64,000 nucleotides of DNA from Phorcus lineatus (GCA_921293015.1 OV121087.1:38798630-38862629); one strand, 5' to 3'. Shown: positions 22,111 through 36,300, counted from the first letter of the stretch. Notes: generated from the sequence alone by a model not told the origin. Made by a program: numbers and translations.

Positions 22111-24526
22111 GTAAGTATTACAACCATTATTCACCTGGTTCTCAGAGATCCGATTCCTGGAGTAGGAGCCAGGCTTAGCGCCTTGATCTCCTGATACCAT
22201 TCCAGAGTGGAGTGCTTGTTGCTTTTATGTCTAGAACTTAATGAAGTAACATATGTTTGTTTGGAGAAGTATTAGCAAGTAGTCAAGACTAAGTGAGGTT
22301 AGAAAACAGGCGATGGTGAAAGAGTTCATGATCTTACATTTATGCAGCTGAAATTGTTTTCAAAATAAACTTTTCTTTGAGTTTATTATTTGAGAGGCTT
22401 TCTTCAGGCTGTGAATGAATAACGGTTAATTCAAATTGGAGGAATTTTGAAAAAAGGGGTTTACATATTAAATAAGTGAATCCCGCTCCAGTTATCTGCA
22501 ATTTATCATGAAAAACACCAAATATCATAATATAACCAATGTTGGAAAACAAAGTACAAACCAGTTTTGATGACAAAAAATGGGGTGAATGCAAGTCTAT
22601 TGTCTTTTATTTAAATGTATAAATTTTATCATTTTATATGCAAATGTTTTAATGTGTCTCGTAGGCCAAATGCTATGTGATATTGTTTTGAAATGTCATG
22701 AAAACGAAAATTAGCATGTGATATAATTTTCTTCTTCTTCTTCTTCTTTTTAAGTGCCATTGTGACAGTGGTTCTAACATTGTGTATTACACTAGTTTAA
22801 TATTGCTTCATGAATGTTACAATGAAGTATCTTAAATATGTGAGTAATAAATCATAAATATTCACAGCACAGAAACCGAACCCAAATTAAATGACAAAAA
22901 GGGACTTGGCAGTGTAGTAATGTCAAACATTTCCGTGTGAGGGTCACACATCACAGAGGAAGCTGACACTGGACACACAGTCAATCTGTGATCACCAACA
23001 TGTCACAGACCTATCAAACATTGTCACTAACACACAACTCCATACAGGGTTTACCTGCAATCCTACCTAATTACAAAGAACACTACTATCAGGAAGTTGG
23101 TGGTGTGTGAAGTTTGTGACACTCAACCTTGATCAGATAAAGTTAATATTTTGTGAGTGGAACTCGACTAATGAAGTACAAAAGTTCATTAAACATCATC
23201 AATGACTACCTCCTTGCAATTTATTAACTCTTTACAAGTTTATGAAGCTATTTTACTTAAAATGAAAAAAAAAAATTTTAACGAAAACACTGTTATTCTT
23301 AATTTACAATCATTTCATTTCAACTTGAAATAAGTATTCATTATTAATAATCCATTATTTCTATCATGGAAACATTACTTAGAATAAGAAAGTCGATGTT
23401 AACAATATCACCCTGTCCATGAAGTGACACATATTTGTACATTGTCAACAAGACTTATTTTAAGATTTTATGAGTGCTTCAAATAGTGCTTAATATTACA
23501 AAATAGTGCTTACAATTTCAAACTCAGGAGAAACTAAAAATGTGAATAATTGGGTTTTAATAACAAAAATGAAAATAGGACTTGAAATAAAATGAAATAA
23601 AAAGAAACAACTTAAGGCAAAATGATTTAAAAAATAACACCCATTTAAGTAACGTGCCTTCACACCACAAAATGAAAAATGCCAAAACCTACTTTGATAA
23701 AATATAGTTCAATGCAGAGCACTTTCATTTTAAGATTAAAAATTCAAAAATTGTTGTAGTTATTCAAAACATGATATGTAAGCTTAATAATTTTTTTAAT
23801 ATTTCAAGAGACATGTCTAAATTGAAACTACATTGAACTTTGCAAACAAAACTACACCAAACGTCAATCTTACCTCCGCTTTTCTCTTAAATCCTAAGAA
23901 AAGAAAATGTATCCCTCCCTATATTATATTACATTCTGTGTTTTCAAATTCTAATAACCATCATAGTATATTAAGAAATCATAAATATTTCCTACACATA
24001 TTACAATCAAAAGCCCTGAATTTCACAATATGAATAAAAGAGTTATCTCCCTTAAAAATCCTACTTTTTAAGTAACATATCTTTTAATGTCACAGAACAA
24101 GTAGGGCATTTAAGAGAGCAACAAATTCAATTGAAAATGAATGCACTGATGCAAAGACTTAAGCAACAGAATGAGGTATTGTTTAGCGCTGCTAGGGCAA
24201 TATTTCAGCCAATAGCGTTTTTTGTCTCTTTATTACATACATTATTGTATACATAGAATAACAAAAATCAACTAACTAAACAACTTTATTTTCTACAAAC
24301 ATGAAATATAAAGAAGTTACACATAAATATACATTCATATTCTAGCTACTAGACTTGAAGTGAGGAATTAACTTGATATAACCAATTTGTCAAATAATCG
24401 TACCTTACACACAATTTCTCTCTTTGCTTGAAGGAAAAATTTTCATCTTGGATATATTCAAAATCTTGTCTACAGCTCTGAATCAAAGATCCTATATTCA
24501 TTTTTGTGAACATGTCACTTTCTTAC
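22111..24526. other. Presumed intron 2 of the PDZ gene, left of exon 2
   Basis: AT-rich, with a (TTC)n microsatellite near 22725-22750. A GC-richer 250 bp patch at 22,880-23,140 is rich in TCACA motifs but has no open frame; it may be a regulatory element. No exon recognised. Confidence 0.3.
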
Positions 24527-24672
24527 CTCCAAACTTTGAGAGTGAGTGTGCGGAATGCACTCTCTATCAACTGCTTCGCTTCTTCTTGGCTTGAACATGC
24601 TACTCTGTTTATACCCAGAATAATATCACCCTCCTCTAGTCGCGAGATGTGTGCCTTGCCTCGCGATTCAAT
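24527..24672 (-). CDS. Second coding exon of the PDZ-domain (Shroom-like) gene
   Basis: The exon follows a minus-strand acceptor (gtgtttcag) and ends at a donor (TGGAG|GTAAGA). It has 146 bases, entering in phase 0 and leaving in phase 2. It encodes 48 full codons: IESRGKAHISRLEEGDIILG, then INRVACSSQEEAKQLIESAF and RTLTLKVW, with a split Arg codon. Joined to the first exon this completes a PDZ fold: beta-C (PLQVCEIE), GKAHISRLEEGD-I-ILGINR, the alpha-2 helix EEAKQLIESAF, and beta-F LTLKV. The helix and last strand resemble Shroom PDZ domains (an EA-LI-F--L-L-V pattern as I remember them), though synaptopodin-2-like remains possible. The intron to exon 1 is 21,334 bp. Later exons, including any ASD domains of a Shroom, are not recognisable in the window and should lie left of position 1. 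Confidence 0.85.
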
Positions 24673-24984
24673 CTGAAACACACAATGATAAGAAAAGTTC
24701 ATAATAGTAAATTAAAACCTATTTAACAAGACAGAAGTAAGTAGAGCTCACATTCACCAACAACGTTTATCATGGAATCATTTGAGCAATGTAACCATAA
24801 AAAAGTCTGAATCTATATGACCAATGGGAATAAAATAAATTTTTATCATAAAATAATGAAGTAAAATAATATCCATACCCACACACATATCCCACCGGTC
24901 CTCCATTATAACAAATATCTCTGTTATGATAAAATAAATATTACTTAATAAACCACTGAGCAGATATTAAAAAAGATATGATGA

Positions 24985-25760
24985 GCAGTTATTTAGTTCT
25001 GCTCAAGAATTAAAGCTATCCCTGTAGAAAGTCCAATTTATACTTGCTTCCGTGGAAACAGACAAAACTACCCTGAAATCTGAAAATATCAAAAAAGGCG
25101 GGAGAGAGAGAGAGAGAGTGAGTTGAGGTTTAACGCCGCTTTCAAGATTATTTCACTTATATCGCGGCTGCTAGTATTATTGCATTGTGGCTATGCATTG
25201 CAGTGAAACCTGCAAGCATCGGCTGGAACTAGCGAACCATGGGTGGTACTGTACTAGAACTCAGTGTAGCATTGCACCCAAACCTGACTGCGTGCAGAAC
25301 AGTTCTCTACTGCAGACAAAGTTACCGAGCCCCTGGCGGGATTCGAACCACGGATCTCTTTATCCGCAAAAAAGGTGGGAAGGTGTATAACATACATACA
25401 CATTTTCAGAAAGATACGACAAATGGTTTTGGAGTTCAGCTCCGAAACCTTTCTGACAGAGTTCAACCTGAAATTGTTTACATGGAAGGAAAACAAATGA
25501 AATTTTTAAAATTTGAAAATATCAAGTGACACCACTTTAGTAGGTGGGTTATGCACATCCAAAGTTTTAAATCTATCCCTGTATAGACTCCTAATTAAAC
25601 ACATTTTCATGGAAACAAAACAAAAATTCAGAATTCTGAAATTTTAATAAGCCAACTCTCCAGAAGGTGGATAATACTCGTACAAAGTTTCAGAAAGATA
25701 TGTGGAACAGTTTCTGAGTTCTGCTGCAAAATGATTATGATGGATGGACAAGCTAAATCC
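24985..25760. repeat. Tandem array split by a SINE
   Basis: Phrases CTATCCCTGTA-A-A-TCC, CATGGAAACA-A-AAAA, TTTCAGAAAGATA-G and GAGTTCTGCT recur as at least three diverged units of roughly 180 bp. One unit is interrupted by the SINE at 25104-25367. Confidence 0.6.
25104..25367 (-). mobile_element. 5'-truncated SINE with target duplication
   Basis: Same family as the 17.2 and 38.2 kb copies, on the minus strand. The tRNA head is cut after the B-box region (GGATTCGAACCACGGATC on the plus strand). The insertion is framed by AAAAAAGGCGGGA (25091-25103) and AAAAAAGGTGGGA (25368-25380), a 13 bp target duplication with one difference. A (GA)n run adjoins its tail end. Confidence 0.85.
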
Positions 25761-26719
25761 ATTATTCCGTACTATAACCTAGCGGTTAGGATAAGCAAGA
25801 CTGTTAATTTTTCCATGAAACCTTAGTATAACTGGCAGTAACATTGTTATATTTGGGATCATACTTTTTTCAATATTATAATTGTTGTACTTTTTCGGGT
25901 TGAGTCATTTGTGAGGTTGAAACCCATACTCTCATACTATGTTGATATATTTTTATAATTCTTAACAATATTTTGATAGTATTGGTTAAGTTCTTCATTT
26001 GTACCAATGAGGTGACGAAATATATTTCAAACACTGCAAGTTTTTATAAGTTGAGACAGAAATACGACAACGCCGTCAAAACCAGTGAATTTCTGTGAAC
26101 TGGTTTAGTCTTTATTTTAAATATTTTACATTTCAAATAACCATAAACCTTTAATTTCTGAATTCCAAATGGCAATGACTCTAATCATTGTCTCAAATTT
26201 CTTAAAAATTATAACCCAACTCCAGACATATTCAACACATACTTTTTTCACGACAATTGCCCATGAAATTAAGATTTCATTTTTCAGCAAGTGCGATATC
26301 ACCTTTCAAGCAACACAAGACAACACATGGGCCAATTTCATGAAGTAGTCAAGTATATCAAGAAGGCCGCTTGTCGGAAAACCGCCCATGGAGACGAACA
26401 ATCCTGTCAATCCCTTTCGAATTACCATACCATCATACATTACTTCCTCTCCATTCAGTCTCATAATCATATTTAATGAAAATCAACTGCCAACACCCTT
26501 CCTCTTGGTAAATGAAGCCTAAAGAATACACGCTCACACAAGTCCGATACAACCCCTCCTTTAATCATCCGATCCTATCAAACATAAAGATTCCCTCAAA
26601 TAAACTCAAGACAATGAAGACGTATGGTTCAGTGTACAATAACTGTGCGGCATTCTTGCAAAATGAGTCTCGCTGCCTAGGCGCACATCATGTATGATGT
26701 GAGAATCATGAAAACACCT

Positions 26720-27300
26720 CAAATAGCTAAGCTCAAGGAAAAATACTTTATGTTAAGCTTGGGCCTTCGGGTACAGCCATAAATCAACTTGACCACTCCT
26801 TGGTTTGGAGAAAATCTTTCCTTCTCAAATAAATTTTGTGATATATGTCTTTTTTTTTCAGAATCTATCCCCTTTTCTGGTTTGAATCTGTGTAGATCTA
26901 ACTTTTTATTATAAAATCTTGACCCTCAGATTTGACACTTCAAACTGCTAGGAACAAAGAAAATATATATGTTTAGCTTAAGTCTTTGAGTACAAGTAGA
27001 AATCTTTCATACGACTCCTCATTTTGCCTAAATCTTTTATTTTTCATATAAATTTTGTGATTTTTTGTCTGTTTGAACCTATGCCCTTTTCTTGTTTGTT
27101 TTTCAAATATGTTATGACTCTAACATTTTAATTTGATATTGTGACCATCAGATTTGACAAGTCATATAGCTAAGAACAAAGACAAGTACTTAATTTGCAT
27201 ATAATAATTCTACATTTTTGCAAGCATTGCCAAAAATCTTTTATTTTCAAATCAAATTCTTAAAATATGTTTTCTTTCCAGAGGCTATCTGTTTTCCCTT
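26720..27300. repeat. Tandem repeat, ~222 bp unit, about 2.5 copies
   Basis: TAGCTAAG-ACAAAG-AAA-TACTT, TTTTATTTTCA-ATAAATTTTGTGAT, and CC-TTTTCTTGTTTG phrases recur in order at about 26720, 26945 and 27165, running into a decayed third unit. The poly-pyrimidine stretches belong to the repeat. Confidence 0.65.
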
Positions 27301-28741
27301 TTATTAATACTCTTTAATTTTGGCATGAAGCTTTAACTTAATCTTCAGTGAATATTGTGAGGTATAATTAATTTTTTAATCTGATATGAAAATAAATTTA
27401 ACATAGCAGATTTTCTTACAATATCTTTTGATTTGATTTGACTTATTTTTTTTAAAGTAAGTAAAAGCAAGGCCATGATTTGCCTAAGATCAAAGAATAT
27501 CTACATTTTATATCTACATTATTGATATTTCAACAATAAAATCGTTAGAATGCTTTGACGTAATAAGTTGAGTTGCTATGTCACAAAGTTGATGATGTAA
27601 AAATGCTATGTCATAATGGAGATATCATAACAATGCCTTGACCTCACTACTCAAGAACCCTTACGACAGTTTCATGGCAGGAGACTCATTTTATTATTGC
27701 AATCTTTGAATAACGACTTTGGATTATCAATGATATCTAACCCTCGTGTCTTCATACATCAAACATATCGATATTAAACACAATGTTGCATTTATCAATT
27801 TTTTTTGACAAATTTAATGAGCGAGATTCTCCAGTTAACCCTCTCTGTGAGGAAGAACACATAAGTTCCCTACAATCAAACTCCAAATTTTCTTACAAGT
27901 CAAATTATCATCAGGGCAATGGTAACCTTGAAGCACTTAAACAACTTTAACCAAGACCATTTCATTGCCAACCAGGCCATGCACAGGTTGCTATTTAAAA
28001 AGACTTAAATTTTCACTTAAGGACTAAAGGACCCCGTCTCCAACAAACAAATAGTTACACACATTTAAAAAGTTATCATCTGGGCAGCGGTTCAGCTTAT
28101 GTTGCTGGAATAATCTTTTGCATAAACAACATTCTTTGCAAGGTCAAAACTTGTAATATTTATACCTTAAACTATTTGTATGCAAAAAATGAAAACAAAT
28201 GAAAAACATCTACTTGCTATGAAAAGAATGCCTTATTTACTTAATGCAATATTTTTGCAATATCATTATCGTTTTTCACTGAAAATGGGACATCTTCAAA
28301 TGATACCTTATATGCTTGAAACATATGTTAGAATAAGGTGAAGATAAAACAGAAGTATAGAAAATATCAAAAAGGTAATAAGATTAACGTCCAAAACAAC
28401 CTTATGCTCATAAATGCAAATATAGTACAAATCAAGCGTGTAGCATTTCTATGACTGGGTTATAAAAGCAACACACATATGCACAATCGTACTGTCTGTT
28501 CCACGCTGTGCAACATGTCCCTATTATCCCCATTTTCTAATAACATGAATGACAAACCAAATCAGAGTGACCCCTCAATGCGGTATTCCATATGGCTCCA
28601 CTTTTGCAATATTTTCAACAAAACACCTGAGCACCTTCTCCCCAAAGGGGTTACTCAAGTTATTTCTTCCCTAGTTAACTCTGTTACAAGTGGAATACCT
28701 TATGAGCTACAGGTCCTGCCTGCATGCAATCAAAGTTAGTG

Positions 28742-29640
28742 ATGCAATCAGTGACATATCAGTCAAGAGTATTTGTTCTGTACTCAAAACCACTGATGGG
28801 ACTAGAGTTCCTTTCTCTGTGTGTTGCACAGTTACAAGTCAATGAGATGATGAGCAATATTTCAGCCATTTGTTGCATTATTTCTTACAAGACAGACGTC
28901 ATTCAGATATGTAAGATGGTATTTGTTTGGATAAAAACAAGGTTGGTATTCAAAACTCATACAGAGATGTAAGATGGTATTCGATTGGATAAAAACAAGG
29001 TCGGTAACTGTGTTGCAAATTTTCATAGCTCGAAAGAAGGAAAATGGCAGAGGTTTGAGAGGATATAAGTTGAGGAGCCTTTCTAGAAAGAAAATGGATG
29101 TTATCAAAGTTAAATGTGCAATCAGTGACGTTTCAGCATTTGCACTTGTTCTCGTGAACTTTAGTGGGACTAGAGTTGCTTCACCTGTGTGTTGCCCACT
29201 TGTTTCTTACACAACAGAAGACATTCAAAGATGTAAAATGATATTTGATTTGATAAAAACAAGGTCGTTACATGTCAAGCCAATATTCACTGCTTTGGGA
29301 ACCATGAACACGGCACACTTGTAACAGAGGTTTTGTGAAAAGAAGTAAGTTTAGGAGCCATTTATTAAATAACAAATGAGCAACGTTCATTTAAACTTTC
29401 AGTAGAACGTTCAGATCTGAACTTGTAAATATTCATTTTTTTTATCAGAGGTTTCATAAAAATATGCAAGTTTAGTAGCCATTGTTGAAATAATGAATTA
29501 GTAAACTTCCTTTACAATTTCAGTACCACTTTCAGATCTAAATTTTGTAAACATTAATTTTTCTCATGGCCTCATTGTAACAGTGGATTCGTGAAAATAT
29601 GTATGTTGAGAATTCACTGTTAAAAGAGAATGCCCAGGTA
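28742..29640. repeat. Tandem duplications (377 bp and ~125 bp periods)
   Basis: GCAATCAGTGAC...GGGACTAGAGTTCCTT...CTGTGTGTTGC at 28742 recurs at 29119. Within them GATGTAAGATGGTATT-GATT-GATAAAAACAAGGT appears three times (about 28900, 28970, 29230). From 29320 a second series with AGAGGTTTTGTGAAAA...TTTAGGAGCCATT repeats three times at about 125 bp. ORFs of 80-116 residues here are not conserved between copies and look accidental. Confidence 0.65.
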
Positions 29641-30260
29641 GTTGTTAGATAAAATATGGTAAAAGATGCCTTCCTGGATAAGCTAGGTTATGTTGCACAT
29701 GCCCTGTGTTAAAATGTTTCACGATAAACAAGTGAGTCATGTTAGGCTTGACTGATAAGACGGACATTACTCTCAAAATGATTGATGTTCATCAAATATC
29801 AATTTCATGCTTAATATCCTTGTATATTTTAGTAATCTTCAAAAATGGATTTTGCATGATAAAATATTCCTTGGCTTTTTGCTACACTTAGTGATGAAAG
29901 AACAGCTTTGACATTAAAGACTCTTATGACATCAGCGTTTCATTTTCTAAAGGATGACTTAAATTTTAATCTTCATTGATTGATGGCTAAAGATATTTGA
30001 TAGGATGATATACATGAAAGAACATCATTTTTTATCTTAATCTTTAGAGAAAACAATCAGTGAGCTGAATTTGTCAATGTTTTCAAGATGGGAATACTAA
30101 GCATTAAATGAAAAAAAAACGATATTTGAAATAATTGATAAATGTTTCAAATTTTAAAATTTTATCACTATGATGATAAATTGATAGAATGGGTATGACA
30201 TTAATCACACACATCAAAAAGTCTTTAAATATAAGTAAGGACATTTAATTTTTCAGGATA

Positions 30261-30383
30261 GTGAAGTGAGGTGAGTTGGTGTTTAACGCCGCTTTCAAGA
30301 TTATTTCACTTATATCGTGGCTGCTAGTATTATTGCAGGGAGAAAGCCCGCAACCCCATTGTGGCTATGCATTGCGGTGAAAC
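30261..30383 (-). mobile_element. Short 5'-truncated SINE with target duplication
   Basis: Only the 3' 123 bp of the same SINE family remains (GGTGTTTAACGCCGCTTTCA through the GCAATGCATAGCCAC segment). It is flanked by ATTTTTCAGGATA (30248-30260) and ATTTTTTAGGATA (30384-30396), so it inserted in truncated form, as happens in target-primed reverse transcription. Confidence 0.85.
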
Positions 30384-30396
30384 ATTTTTTAGGATA

Positions 30397-33300
30397 ATTT
30401 ACATGTCTATCAAATTCCAATTGAAAATTAATTGAATAAAATTAAATGACCTCATATTTAAAATAACAATTTAAACTTCAATGTCAGTTCTTAACTTATG
30501 TTCTTAATTTAGAGAAATGTGTGGAATTCTAATGCCTCCTAAATATACCAAATCTTATATAATATCAAAAAATAAATATTGCACAAAATAAAAATATTCT
30601 CGATAGTTTCCTGTACTTTTAGAAAAGTTGCCATAATCCTGGAATGCAGTCTAACTGATGTGTCAAATGAAGGGACATCTTTGAAAGTAAACAACAAAAA
30701 TAAACAAAGCATTGCCTGTCAACACTGTTAACAGTGCAACCATTTGCAATCCTACAGCAAACACCTATTAGGGGCCCGCATTTGCAGACAGACGGAATAC
30801 CAAGCCCATAAAAGGAAGAATGCAGACTTCTACAAATGAGACAATTTTGCTCGGAAGCGCTATGTTTCAAGTGTAAGAAAGTGTCAGTGTGAATTGTATG
30901 ATGACAGATAGGCTTTTCATTTGAAGTCATTTTGCAATGTAAGTTTTAATGATAAATAGAAATGGTGACGATACAGATATTTGACATTTTATCTGTACAA
31001 AAATGTCCAAGAATGATACAAATTGACAGTTTTACAATTCATTATTTTAGTTTTTACTTTTTAGAAACCTTAATCTATTATGGAAATTCAAAATCTTAAG
31101 GTCAACATCACAACAATGTTCCACAACTCATGCATAGTCAGATTAGATATCAATATAATCTATACTACAATTTATTATTTCAATTGTAATGATAATAATT
31201 AAAATGTTCTCATTTGTTTTATTTCGAAAATCCTAAATTTCAACAATTGATACGTATCACATCTACATACTAACACTTGCTTAGTAGTGGTGTTAGTATC
31301 TTCACCAAAACGACGCATCTGTTTCCAATATAGAAGTTGTAAATCCATAAAATTCATAATTCTTGATGTTAAATTTGTTTCAATTTGCACTTTTAATAAA
31401 TTTTATGCTAAATAAATTGTCTTTTGAGGGTAAAACATGTAACCACTCAATATAATTACCTGTATATTAAGATTAAAGTCAGCACGTGTTCATTAACCTT
31501 CTTGTGATATAAAAAAAGATAAATAATCCTATTTGCCAATGTGATTTATAATCCATGCTCTTGAGTATCAAATAAACAAAATGTAACCACTTTTCCTGGT
31601 CATATATCAACCTGAGGGTCCATTGATACTGTGTTCCAACTGCTTGTTACACAGAACATATACCATAATTTCTATAAAAACTTGACTTTTTTACACTTTG
31701 ATAGGCACATAAGACACTATGGTGGAACTATTAAAAAACATTAACTTTGGCAAGGAGCCATGTTATTTTTCTGAATATATATATAAACTGTTGTAGATGA
31801 CGATAAACATTGCCAATAATGTTTTTTACAAAAATATGATTATTCTGCTGTAATTATCTTTTTTTTAAACAAAATAACCTGAATGACCACAATCGTAACC
31901 TGTGGAACAAAACTTACTTTCTTAACTTTAAGCAAAACGATAAGACTTTACCTATAAATTGTCAAGAAAAGTACAGTGGATAGGACTTTTTAAGTGAAAG
32001 TGACTACTGAAAATTTACGACATCAAATAACATATCGGACTAATTTCATGTGATTGAGTAAAGAATTGTCATCTATTGAGCTGACATTTTTTAATTGAAA
32101 AGTGGACAGAATACAAGCAAAAAGCATATGAAATTGTGTTCAATATTTCTTTTTAAAATTCAAAATTTGTGAGCATAATCAATAGAGAATTTGTTATATC
32201 TTAATGAAATTTGTTTTATGGCAAGCTCTATCAGACAAGCAGGTACAGTTCTTAATTTGTGTTCTATGTCTAAATATACTTCCAATCTTTAGTATAATCA
32301 AGTTTCAAATTTAAACACTATCAATCCATAAGTCTTTTGCATTCCTGGAAATGAGAACGGAGGTTTATCGGAGATGGTAATTTAATGGGAAGCATCACAT
32401 TTTGACAAACTCGCCGACACACATGAATAGCTATACCATTGAATCACCAAATTTCAAAACCATATTTTATCCATCCGACAATTTAATTAAACTTAATAAA
32501 CAATTTCTATTAATAAAATAACATTTGGCTATACAAAACGATGAATGATGATTAGACTATGGTCGAGTTATTGAAATGTCAACTTTTGCTACATGGTCAT
32601 TTATTGGAGGTGATTTTAGTTGGTGGCCTAGGAAAAATTTAAAAGGTCGAATTTTTTGAGACGTCAAATTAATGGAGAAATTACGGTAAATCATAAAATG
32701 CAATAATATTTTCATTAAAAAATATGTTGTGTTTGTTTTGACAATATTAGATCATGTATTATTGAATTTATTTACTTGGGAAGTCAACAAATGGACTGTA
32801 GTTAGAATCCGTCTAACCCATTCAGAATATTTATTTCTTTGTAAGTATTTTATTGATTTAGTATTATCTTTTCTGAACTTAAAGTGATTTGTACAATTAA
32901 TGTCATCAAATTTATATCTCTTACATAAACTTTTGATAAATTTGGTAAAAGATTTTGCAGTTGCATGACCATTAAATTTTTTTTAAATTTTGATAAAGGA
33001 ACGTGATTTATTAGATATATAATAGTTTGAAAAAATGAAACAGAACCTGTGATTGATAACATTTGCAATCTTTTCACAGCCAGTCTTGTAGACAAGGAAT
33101 AAATTAGAAAGAAGAGATTTGAAAAATCATAAAACTTTATTACAAAGCAGCAAAATCATGAAAATAACCAGACTATACTATAACATGACTTTATTGTTTT
33201 ACTAGTATTTAATCTGACAGGCTAAAGCTTAATCCCCTTGTCAACAAACATTCACCCATCTGGTAAAACTGGGAGTATTCCCTTTTCAACAATTTCCCCC

Positions 33301-36300
33301 TACCCTCAAACCAAGCTCCCCTTTAACCCCCTCCCGGAGTACCTGTCAGGTTGATGAGTGGGTCTATTCATCGCCATGGGCTTTTGTGTCTCCTAAAGAA
33401 ATCTGATACCAAATAGATGAGACAACAATGTTTTGCCTGTAAATAATCTCCGAGAGAAAAGTCCCCTTTCCGTTATCTCTCCTTACCCTTAGAGGAACCC
33501 ACTGATGCATGTAGGGAAGTCTGAGACGATTGTGACTCATCTATGTTTCAACCTTATATCATTACAGAGATAAATATATCTATATATGTTATGTAAATAA
33601 CTGTGGAGTATTCATCATGAAAAGTGATGAATAAAAAATGTCACAGATCCTTGCATGGATGCCATTTTATAATTTTTTTTTTTAAAAAGGAAAGTGGGAC
33701 CATCCCTTAATAAATGTAACTTCTGGACAAAGTTAAACTTAACACCATATTCAGTCAAATCTTGTATTTTAATACTATAACTACAGAAGATGACACATGG
33801 GTGCAGACATAAGAATGTTGAACAATCTGTGATAAAGATGAATACAACTTATATCATATTATATATCATATTATTTTGTATCTTAGCAGACATAGATAAA
33901 TTCATACTCAAATTCAGTGGAATAGATTGCTAAAATCTATTGTATCTTATTTCTCAGCAGCTTCGTTACAGTGCATTTGTTTATTCGGAAATCTGTTTAA
34001 TAAAATGAAAGTTTTTAAATTAAATAATAAGAATATTGCGTTTCTAACATGCCCGCTTTTCAGATTCAAGTTGTTCAATGGCTCTTTAACAAATCTGGGA
34101 AAGATAGGCCACAGACGAAAGGTTTTTTTTAAGAGTGTCCAGAAGGATGATAAGTTCTTGATATAACAGAGTTTGAGGTAATAGATCAACAAGATGGAGG
34201 CTGTTACGGAGAAGGCAGTGCTGCCAACTTTGGTTCTGGCCACACGGATCCAAATCATTTTTTACTTTTCAACTATCATTTCTATGTTTTATTCAACCAA
34301 ACCCCCTCATCATGGATGACTGGATTTGACTTAACTGATTTTACATGATTTTCATTTTATATACGAGATTGGACTAAAAAAATAACTTCTTTGAATGCTC
34401 CCTGTATATACAGGCAGGATATTACCAAAAAACTGCTCGTGAACCAACCAGCTTAAAAAAACATTTGCAAAATGGTAACATAAAAAGGTAATCAAGATCG
34501 TTTTAAAAACACTGTGACGTGTCTTTCTTCACTATACACTCAGAAATGTGCACATTCAATGATCATGTGTGTTAAAACTTTTTATACACTAAGATTCATT
34601 TCTAATGTTACCTTTACATAAATATGACCCTGAATTTATTGTTACCTTTGCAAGACGATTTATTCATTAAGATATCCATCTGTACTTTAAATACTTAATT
34701 AAACTTGTGAGAAAGATTTGTCATATATACCATTCACCTACATGGGCTTTCATTTATCTCTTTTATAAAATTCAATCACCTATTTTGTAAAAAAAAGGTT
34801 CACATCAAAGGCTTTTATTATTGAGAAATAATTTGTTAATGTTATGCATTTACTACTCTGGAAAAAAATATTTTTTCATAAACACTTCAGTTTCATAGGT
34901 TGGAATTTTCTTTGCAAGAAATATTCACATACTGAGATATCTATTTTTGTACCTGTCTGTTCAATTTGAAAAAGAATTATCAATTAAGATATCTCTTTTT
35001 TAAGTTTAATGCCTTTGTTCACTTTTCAAGAATTACTTATCATTTAACATATACTTATCTGATCTTTGCAAGTGAGTATTTTGGAAAACTGATATTTTGC
35101 AATGTAATGTTTCTGTAAGAGAATATTTTTGTAGTCAAACAATGAAATTTGGATGGCATATTCAAATTAAGGAATCCTTTTTACAGTCTAGCTTCTGCAT
35201 AGAATGCAAGTTATCTTAATACTTATAAAAAGTAAGCAATTTCAGAGCCAAAATATACCAAAAGAGGATGTAAAGAAAATAATTAATAGGTATTAGCTTT
35301 GCTATTCATTAAATATTATGAAAAACATTATTTTATGTAAAATGTTATAAATGTTCTAGAAATATATCTAAGTAGCAATTGCTATTCATGGGCAACTTAA
35401 ACACTGACATTATCATCAGAAAAGCTTAGATATGTTTCAGGACAGAAATTTATAATTGCGATAGCTGTCTACCCGGTACTCAGGAATTTTAAATTCTTTC
35501 TGATTCAACTTGTCATGGTTCTTTCCTGCTATTTTATTAGATCATTTTTTTCTCAAAAGAGGTGCTATTTTGGGCAAGTAATGTTTATGTAATATTTGGA
35601 AATCAGGGATCTTTTTTAACATTTTAACTATTGGATATGTTTTATGACGATCACATCTAAACAAATTAAAATTTCCAGGTGAAGCAAACTTTTTACAAAC
35701 TCTAATAAATAAATTACAATAAATTATTGCACCAAAGAAAAAGCTAAAAATATTATTTTCTCAAAAATCTTTAACATAGCAATAAAGAACAAATGAAAGA
35801 ATGTATAAATAATCAAAGCATAGCCAAAATAAATTATTTTCCTAAATAATCCAACCGAATTTCCATCCATGGGTTGTCGGAATTGCAAGTACTTTCACTG
35901 CCATATATCCAAGTGCATGTGTTGGTAAGGTCATTGCTATTTGTTCTTGCAAAGGTCACATGACCCGACATCCACAAATAAACATCACTCTTACATTGGG
36001 ATCTACACAACTTAACTATGTCAACAAATCACTGGCCACCTAATTCAAAAAAGGTTTGACATCCAATTATATCAACTTAAAAGTATAAAGTGTTATCGAC
36101 AGTTCTGTCATATATGGTTGAAAGCTGTACAGAGATCTATATCAATAATTGGGCTTATCAATATCAAATTTTCTTGTTACCCAGTACCAAAATCAGCCAA
36201 GGATTCTGAACACAAGATAACAGTTTTCTAAGAATTCTGGGTTGAAAATGAAGGATTTTATGGAATGACTTCTGGGTCCATTACTAGTGACTAAATGACC

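Noticed and set aside
25187-25529. ORFs starting MAMHCSETCKHRLEL (also at 63.2-63.5 kb)
   Set aside because: They are translations of SINE sequence.
30619-30930. 103 aa cysteine-rich minus-strand ORF
   Set aside because: Cysteine spacing is irregular, no signal peptide or known fold pattern, and no conserved flanking signals.
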